Below are positions 59,211-64,000 of a stretch of 64,000 bases of DNA, one piece after another. Source of the DNA: Nocardiopsis sp. ATB16-24 (lineage in GTDB: Bacteria > Actinomycetota > Actinomycetes > Streptosporangiales > Streptosporangiaceae); the NCBI RefSeq assembly GCF_030271535.1, contig NZ_JASCXJ010000002.1, positions 186,001 through 250,000 of the forward strand. The letters run 5' to 3'. A model generated the notes under the pieces. It was given only the letters and a program-made list of their open reading frames with translations. It was not told where the DNA came from and ran no database searches. The position numbers and the translations under genes were made by a program. Position 1 is the first letter of the stretch, and each line of letters starts with the position of its first letter.

Positions 59211-60365
59211 TCACCTGGACGCCTTGGGGTCGTACCGTTCCCCGGTGACCGGGTTGATGGCCTGGCCGGACGAGAAGTCGTAGTCCACGTCCATCCCCAG
59301 GCTCGAGTCGTGGTACAGACCGGTCTCGGGGTTGCGCGGAAGGCCCACCTCGGGATCGATCTCCCAACCGGTGACCGGATCGACCTCCGGTGTCGTCGGC
59401 TCCTCGGAGGGGTCGGCGGCGGGTTCCGTGGCGGGACTCTCGGAGGGGCCGTCGCCACCGGGTTCGGGCTCCTCTTCCTCTTTGTCCTGGGACGTCTCCT
59501 GTGTGGCGACGATGTCGCTCCGGGCGGGCTGGGACTCCGCACCGCTCTGCGGGTCGAGCACGCCCCAGCTCACCAGGGCCAGGATGACGATGCCCAGGCC
59601 CACGCGGTAGTAGACGAACGGCATGAAGCTGTGCGTGGAGATGAACCGCATCAGCCAGGCGATCACCACGAAGCCGACGACACCCGCGATGATCGTGCCC
59701 ACGATGGTGGCGCCCCATCCGGCGTACTCGTCGCCACCGATGTCGGTCAGCTTGTACAGGCCCGAGGCGAAGACGGCGGGCAGAGCCAGGAGGAAGGCGT
59801 ACTCGGCGGCCTCCTTGCGCTTGAAACCGAGCAGCATCCCACCCGTGATCGTTCCGCCCGAGCGCGAGACGCCCGGGATCAGGGCGAGGGCCTGGAACAG
59901 ACCGAAGGTCAGACCGCGGGAGGCGGTGAGGTCCTTCAGTTCCCGGTGCTTGCGCGCGTACCTGTCCACCACGCCGAGGAGCACACCGAAGATGATCAGG
60001 TTCAGGGCCACCAGACGCAGGTCCCGGAAGACACTGTCGATCTGGTCCTCCAGGAGCAGACCGAGGACTCCGATGGGGATCGTGCCGAGGATGACGTACC
60101 AGCCCATGCGCGCGTTGATGTCGCCGCGCAGGTCACGGTTGACCAGGGACCTGGTCCACGTCGACAGGATCGACCAGATCCGTTGCCGGAAGTAGACCAC
60201 CACGGCCAGTTCGGTGCCGATCTGACTGACGGCCGTGAAGGCGGCGCCGGGGTCGGGCCAGCCGAAGAAGGCGGACACCACGCGCAGGTGCCCGCTGGAG
60301 GAGATCGGGAGGAACTCGGTCAGTCCCTGGACCAGGCCCAGGATGATTGCTTCGAAGATGGACAC
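59211..60365 (-). CDS. uppP: Undecaprenyl-diphosphatase with acidic C-terminal extension
   Basis: 384 residues from GTG 60365. Residues 1-270 are a normal UppP/BacA membrane core: 'GLVQGLTEFLPISSSGHLRV' and 'LIPGVSRSGGTITGGMLLG' carry the active-site Glu, His, Ser and Arg. It recycles the lipid carrier for cell-wall synthesis and gives bacitracin resistance. Residues 271-384 are an unusual acidic, Pro/Glu-rich tail with three copies of a nine-residue motif ([D/N]PxTGxxxD at 329, 345 and 371). Ordinary members end near residue 275. Confidence 0.94.
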   Translation of the reverse strand: MSIFEAIILGLVQGLTEFLPISSSGHLRVVSAFFGWPDPGAAFTAVSQIGTELAVVVYFRQRIWSILSTWTRSLVNRDLRGDINARMGWYVILGTIPIGVLGLLLEDQIDSVFRDLRLVALNLIIFGVLLGVVDRYARKHRELKDLTASRGLTFGLFQALALIPGVSRSGGTITGGMLLGFKRKEAAEYAFLLALPAVFASGLYKLTDIGGDEYAGWGATIVGTIIAGVVGFVVIAWLMRFISTHSFMPFVYYRVGLGIVILALVSWGVLDPQSGAESQPARSDIVATQETSQDKEEEEPEPGGDGPSESPATEPAADPSEEPTTPEVDPVTGWEIDPEVGLPRNPETGLYHDSSLGMDVDYDFSSGQAINPVTGERYDPKASR

Positions 60366-61314
60366 GGCAGGGTCTGCTCCAGGTGCTTCGGTCACCCCGG
60401 CCGGGGCGGCGGGTCAGAGCGCGGTCGAGAGCGCTCGGAAATGGGAACGACCCAGGCAGCTTACTGAAAGTCCGGAACGGCAGGTCACTTCGGTGGCGCG
60501 GGACGGGGGCGGGAGGCGGACGCGGCGCGTCCGGGGCAAGGGACCGCCTTCGTGCCCGACCTCGAAGGCCGCCCTGGTCATGGCGCCGATCCGGGGTCGA
60601 TTCCCCGAGTCCTTTGGAGTCGTCCTGTGGCGGTGTTCACGTGTGGAGGCCGTGTCCGTCCCGGCTCCGACGAGCCGTGTGAACACGCGTCCCGCCCGGA
60701 CGCCACCGACGACCTCGGCCACGCCGGGGATCGGGACCACCGCGACCGGGTCGAGGATCCCGCGTGGGACCGGGGCGTCGGTCCGAGGAGGACCGGAGGC
60801 GACCCCACGCCCCGCGATAGGGGGCCCTGGGGAAGTGGGCCGAGGAGTCGTCCACAGCCTGTGGACATCTTCGCGCCACAGCGCACGGTGATACGGAGGC
60901 ACGCGCCTTCCGAACCTCGTTCCGCGACCCGAGGGTGGGCGAAGAAGAAAGCGCGCACATTTCCACCGTCCGGAATAGCGGAGGCCTGACACGGGGTCGC
61001 GAGCCGTCCCCCGTCCCGTCCTCCTTTCCGGTGCGCCCGCCGGGTGTCGGCGGTGGTCTCCCACGGGCGGGGCCGTACGGATTCACGGAAAAAGCGCATG
61101 AAAAAGGAGGGATGTGACGATGGCGGCAGGGTCTTCCTCGGCCGATCCTCGATCGGCGCTAAATCATCGGTCGACTTCCCGCCAGAGGGGTAAAGCGTCG
61201 ACATGCCGGCCGGAACCGGCCACGGAAATTCTCAATGTGACCCTTTGCGCACCTTGCGTGGTCTGTGTTTTGTTATGAACTGGCAAGTAACCACGCGAGC
61301 CATGAAGGACACCC
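60366..61314. other. Intergenic, 949 nt, no supportable gene
   Basis: The longest gene-free stretch of the window. Several open frames exist on both strands but none has a family motif or good SD. The last ~120 nt hold the promoter region of the amidase gene. Confidence 0.55.
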
Positions 61315-62151
61315 ATGACCAACACCCCACGGCCAGGGTTGAACAGACGCGGACTCCTACGCGGAGCCGCCCTCACCTCAGGTGCCGTCGCCCTCGGCGG
61401 GGCCCTCAGCGCACTCGGCGCGGCGAGCGCCTCCGCCCAGGCCACCGGCACGGGCGCCTCCGCCCAGGCGGCCAGCCCCTACCTGTACTGGAGGGGCGCC
61501 TGGGGCGCCCGCGCTCCGCGCAGTCCCATCCAGGTCCTGGCCAACGCGCCGCGCTACATCGTGGTCCACCACACCGCGACGGCCAACAGTACGAACTACT
61601 CGCTCGACCACGCCCTGGCCCTGTCCAGGTCGATCCAGAACTACCACATGGACCACAACGGCTGGATCGACACCGGCCAGCAGCTCACCATCAGCCGCGG
61701 CGGCCACCTCATGGAGGGTCGCGACCGCACCCCGGAGGCCATCGCGGCGGGTCAGCACGTGGTGGGCACCCACGTGGCCAACAACAACAGCACCTGCATC
61801 GGCATCGAGAACGAGGGCCTCTACACCTCCGTCGGCCCCACCCAGGCCCTGACCAACACGTTGGTGCAGACCCTGGCCTGGCTCTGCGGGGCCTACGGGC
61901 TCAACCCCCACGCGGCGATCCTGGGCCACCGGGACTTCAACGCCACCGCATGCCCCGGCAACGTCTTGTACTCGATGCTCCCCGAGCTGCGCAACCGGGT
62001 CACCCAGACCATGCGGGCCTACGACATCCCCATCGCCGCCCATCGTGCGCACGCCGAGGACGGCCCCACCTACCCGGCCGTACCGGAGGACGAACCGGAC
62101 CACGAGTTCTACCACGGACCTGTCAGAGGCCCGGACGACTTCAGCCGCTGA
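61315..62151 (+). CDS. Tat-exported N-acetylmuramoyl-L-alanine amidase (PGRP type)
   Basis: 278 residues. The signal 'LNRRGLLRGAALTSGAVALG' carries a twin-arginine motif and is cleaved after an Ala-rich stretch near residue 42. The PGRP/amidase_2 fold has zinc ligands in 'YIVVHHTATANS' (His), 'ILGHRDFNATACPGN' (His and Cys) and a Tyr in 'NYHMDHNGWIDTGQQ'. It would cleave the amide bond between muramic acid and the stem peptide outside the cell, in wall turnover or attack on other bacteria. A ~45-residue charged tail follows the catalytic domain. Confidence 0.93.
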   Translation: MTNTPRPGLNRRGLLRGAALTSGAVALGGALSALGAASASAQATGTGASAQAASPYLYWRGAWGARAPRSPIQVLANAPRYIVVHHTATANSTNYSLDHALALSRSIQNYHMDHNGWIDTGQQLTISRGGHLMEGRDRTPEAIAAGQHVVGTHVANNNSTCIGIENEGLYTSVGPTQALTNTLVQTLAWLCGAYGLNPHAAILGHRDFNATACPGNVLYSMLPELRNRVTQTMRAYDIPIAAHRAHAEDGPTYPAVPEDEPDHEFYHGPVRGPDDFSR

Positions 62152-62198
62152 TCCCAAGGGACGCTTCCCCGTTCAGCGTTCCTTTCCCCACCCCCGAA

Positions 62199-62229
62199 GC
62201 GGTGCCCGCCATCCCCCGGCGGGCACCGC
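62199..62229 (+). terminator. Terminator of amidase gene
   Basis: GCGGTGCCCGCC (62199-62210) pairs with GGCGGGCACCGC (62218-62229), followed by CCTTTTCC; 48 nt past the stop. Confidence 0.85.
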
Positions 62230-62376
62230 CCTTTTCCCCGTCCCCGCGTACGGGGACCCCGTCGACGGAATTCGGGTCCGGCCCCGCACGCCGACACCAC
62301 GGCGAGAGACGCTCCCAGATCCGCCGGGAAGTGCCGCGGACCCCGGTGGAACACGCCGCCCGCAAGGAAACAGAAA

Positions 62377-62402
62377 GGCCCCACCCGACACGGGGCGGGG
62401 CC
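62377..62402 (-). terminator. Terminator of MerR-like gene
   Basis: GGCCCC-ACCC and GGGGCGGGGCC form a GC hairpin with a short loop, about 50 nt past the stop of the leftward gene. Confidence 0.6.
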
Positions 62403-62455
62403 GGTCGCCAGGAGCGGGGAACGACCCGGCGAGAACACCTCGGCCGGCCCCGCCT

Positions 62456-62776
62456 TCAACCGGAAGGGCCGGCGGTGCGCAGCTCCTCGTTGATGCGCCG
62501 GGCCTCCTCCAACCGGTCCTCCAGGATGATGATCCTGCACGCGGCCTCGATCGGGGTGCCCTGATCCACGAGCTCACGTGCGCGCGCGGCGAGCCTGAGC
62601 TGATGGCGGGAGTAGCGGCGATGGCCGCCCTTCGACCGCAGGGGCTTGAACAGCTCGGCCTCGTCCAGGGCGCGCAGGAACGCCGGCGTGGCACCGATCA
62701 TCTCCGCCGCGCTGCCCATGGTGTAGGCGGGGTAGTCGTCATCGTCGAATCTGTCGTCGGTGGTGGAACGTGACAA
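62456..62776 (-). CDS. MerR-type helix-turn-helix regulator
   Basis: About 106 residues from a TTG (62776) behind an AGGAGAAGGAAG run; later starts are possible. The core 'YTMGSAAEMIGATPAFLRAL' with 'LRSKGGHRRYSRHQLRLAAR' is a MerR-like winged helix, followed by a short coiled coil 'ACRIIILEDRLEEARRINEE'. It lacks a metal-binding C-terminus. Such single-domain MerR proteins are common in streptomycetes; some control stress or development. The target is unknown. Confidence 0.85.
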   Translation of the reverse strand: MSRSTTDDRFDDDDYPAYTMGSAAEMIGATPAFLRALDEAELFKPLRSKGGHRRYSRHQLRLAARARELVDQGTPIEAACRIIILEDRLEEARRINEELRTAGPSG

Positions 62777-63288
62777 AACGCGTTTCTTCCTTCTCCTGTA
62801 CTCCTGTACGCACGCCGGGGGCCCCAACGCCGTACGGCGCCGGGGCCCGAGAGTTCAATACCACCTACCGGCCTCTGCCGGTCTTCCGCTTCCCGAGATC
62901 ACGCTGGGACGGGAAAGCGGGGATCGCGGTTGTGTGACCGTGCACCACCTTCTTCCGAACCGGGGCCTGCGGTATCCGGGCGGAACGGATCTCGCCCGGG
63001 CGATCCTGATGGCACCTACTCCTCTCGATCTCACTTCGTGCACTGCCTTCGACCGCGGTGCCATCGACCCCCGGCGCCGTACCACGAGCGCGCCGGTCGA
63101 GCCCTACCGCACCGCTTTCCACCGGCGTATCCGGTGGCCCAGCTGTGTGTCTCTGTGGCTACGACAGGAAATGTAGCAGCGCCCCGAAGGCATGTCTACA
63201 CTCACCGATGTAGATTTCCGTGTGTCGTGTGGGCAGGTCCACGGACGCTCGGATCCTCGCGGCGGTCCTTCACCGAGAGAGATGGCGC
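62777..63288. other. Intergenic, 512 nt
   Basis: Upstream region of the MerR-like gene and downstream region of the transporter. Contains no supportable gene; short open frames on both strands lack SD sites and motifs. Confidence 0.5.
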
Positions 63289-64000
63289 TCACCGTGACCG
63301 CCCACTGTCACCGGCCTCGCTCCGAGAGAGCAGTCGGGCGGTGGGGAAGAGGATCGCCAGGCCGACCACGAAGCCGACGATGACCATGCTGATGGCGGTG
63401 GGGTCCTCCACGGCCTGGGAGGCGACGATGGTCGCGGCGGCGATGTTGCGCTGGCCGGTGCCGAGCCCGAGGACCTCACGGTTACGGTGATCACCTCCTC
63501 CCATGAGGTACCCGAGCATGAACGCACCCGCGACGAGGAGGGCGACCGCGACCAGCGCCCTCCAGCCGATGCCCGTGATCGCGTCGAAGTGCACGATCAG
63601 GGTGGTCAGCACCACCACGATCAGCGCGATGTTGGACAGGGGGCCGATCAACGGTCGTATGCGCAGGGCCCCTTCCGTCCACAGGGTCCGTAGGAGCAAC
63701 CCCACCCCCAACGGGATGAGCATGGTCATCAGAAGAGGCTGGGCGATGGCGTCCGCCGGGGCCGCGATCCCCGGCAGCAGCACGGGAACCACCAGGGGCA
63801 TGTACAGGACGGTCACCGGGAGCACGAGGATGAGCAGCGTGGCGGTCAGGCCGCTGTCGGCGCCGGCGACCTCGCTCAGTTTGATGACGAACGGCGCCCC
63901 GGCGGCCACGGCGATCAGTACGAGGCCGATCTCCAGGGAACCCTCCAAAGGCACGATCCGTAGGATCAGGAGCGCCAACGCCGGTACGAGCACGAAGTTC
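63289..64000 (-). CDS. BASS family (bile acid:sodium symporter-like) transporter, N-terminus outside window
   Basis: About 237 C-terminal residues are visible, with seven to eight membrane helices. 'LPVTVLYMPLVVPVLLPGIA', 'PLLMTMLIPLGVGLLLRTLW' and 'VLGLGTGQRNIAAATIVASQ' match the BASS/ArsB-Acr3 superfamily; the 'GTGQRNIAAA' stretch corresponds to the crossover near the Na+ sites. The substrate (organic anion) is not known. The ORF runs off the right edge, so the true start and any partner gene are not seen. Confidence 0.87.
   Translation of the reverse strand, partial: NFVLVPALALLILRIVPLEGSLEIGLVLIAVAAGAPFVIKLSEVAGADSGLTATLLILVLPVTVLYMPLVVPVLLPGIAAPADAIAQPLLMTMLIPLGVGLLLRTLWTEGALRIRPLIGPLSNIALIVVVLTTLIVHFDAITGIGWRALVAVALLVAGAFMLGYLMGGGDHRNREVLGLGTGQRNIAAATIVASQAVEDPTAISMVIVGFVVGLAILFPTARLLSRSEAGDSGRSR

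Larger units (their letters stand above)
62152..62455. other. Intergenic between convergent genes with two hairpins
   Basis: 304 nt, no gene. Holds one terminator for each of the flanking convergent genes. Confidence 0.6.

Overview
The window is GC-rich chromosomal DNA from a filamentous actinobacterium. The best guess is Nocardiopsaceae (Nocardiopsis or a close relative). Grounds are the strong G/C bias at third codon positions, the frequent GTG and TTG starts with strong Shine-Dalgarno (SD) sites, families typical of actinomycetes (DUF397, DUF3140, DUF2795, DUF1360, SAV_2336-type vWA proteins), and a perfect CelR/CebR-type operator in front of a secreted GH9 cellulase. The genus is inferred; no marker gene such as rRNA is present. 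There is no rRNA, CRISPR array, prophage or recognisable insertion sequence. One tRNA (Gly, anticodon CCC) is present.

Region 1 (1-8335) is one rightward catabolic operon: ferredoxin reductase (cut by the window edge), IclR regulator, alpha/beta hydrolase, FAD monooxygenase, an ABC importer of the nitrate/sulfonate/NMT1 class, an SDR and an aldehyde dehydrogenase. It looks like uptake and oxidation of an aromatic or heteroaromatic acid. Two neighbouring genes carry lesions: the monooxygenase C-terminus is frameshifted, and the binding protein has an in-frame TAG.

Region 2 (8336-25354) is housekeeping and accessory genes: an AbiEi/DUF559-like protein bracketed by direct copies of a palindromic repeat, dienelactone hydrolase, DUF3140, an SDR, GH15 and DUF1360 proteins, a FUSC-type exporter, a PQQ-type sugar dehydrogenase lipoprotein, the GH9 cellulase with its operator, an HsdR-N-like nuclease, a pair of related hypotheticals, and a GNAT acetyltransferase whose C-terminus is made of repeat sequence. 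A block rich in repeats (24700-25240) follows, beside tRNA-Gly.

Region 3 (25521-46390) holds dcd, a proVWX osmolyte importer with a structured 5' leader, a rhomboid protease, an oligopeptide importer with a fused double ATPase, PBP4, an SMR efflux protein, an L,D-transpeptidase lipoprotein, a TetR regulator, a truncated NADAR gene and a MarR/extradiol dioxygenase/DoxX group.

Region 4 (46616-54818) is the most striking part: a tightly packed four-gene cassette of trypsin-like protease, VMAP-C protein, MoxR ATPase, and a giant vWA-like/STAND NTPase/TPR protein. The layout matches the NTP-dependent vWA-MoxR-VMAP conflict (defence or self-destruct) systems described for multicellular bacteria. 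Matching helical domains on the protease and the VMAP protein suggest how they dock. Region 5 (54819-64000) holds DUF397, NhaA, a hydrolase, DUF2795, an UppP with a long acidic tail, a Tat-exported peptidoglycan amidase, a MerR-like regulator and a BASS-type transporter cut by the window end.
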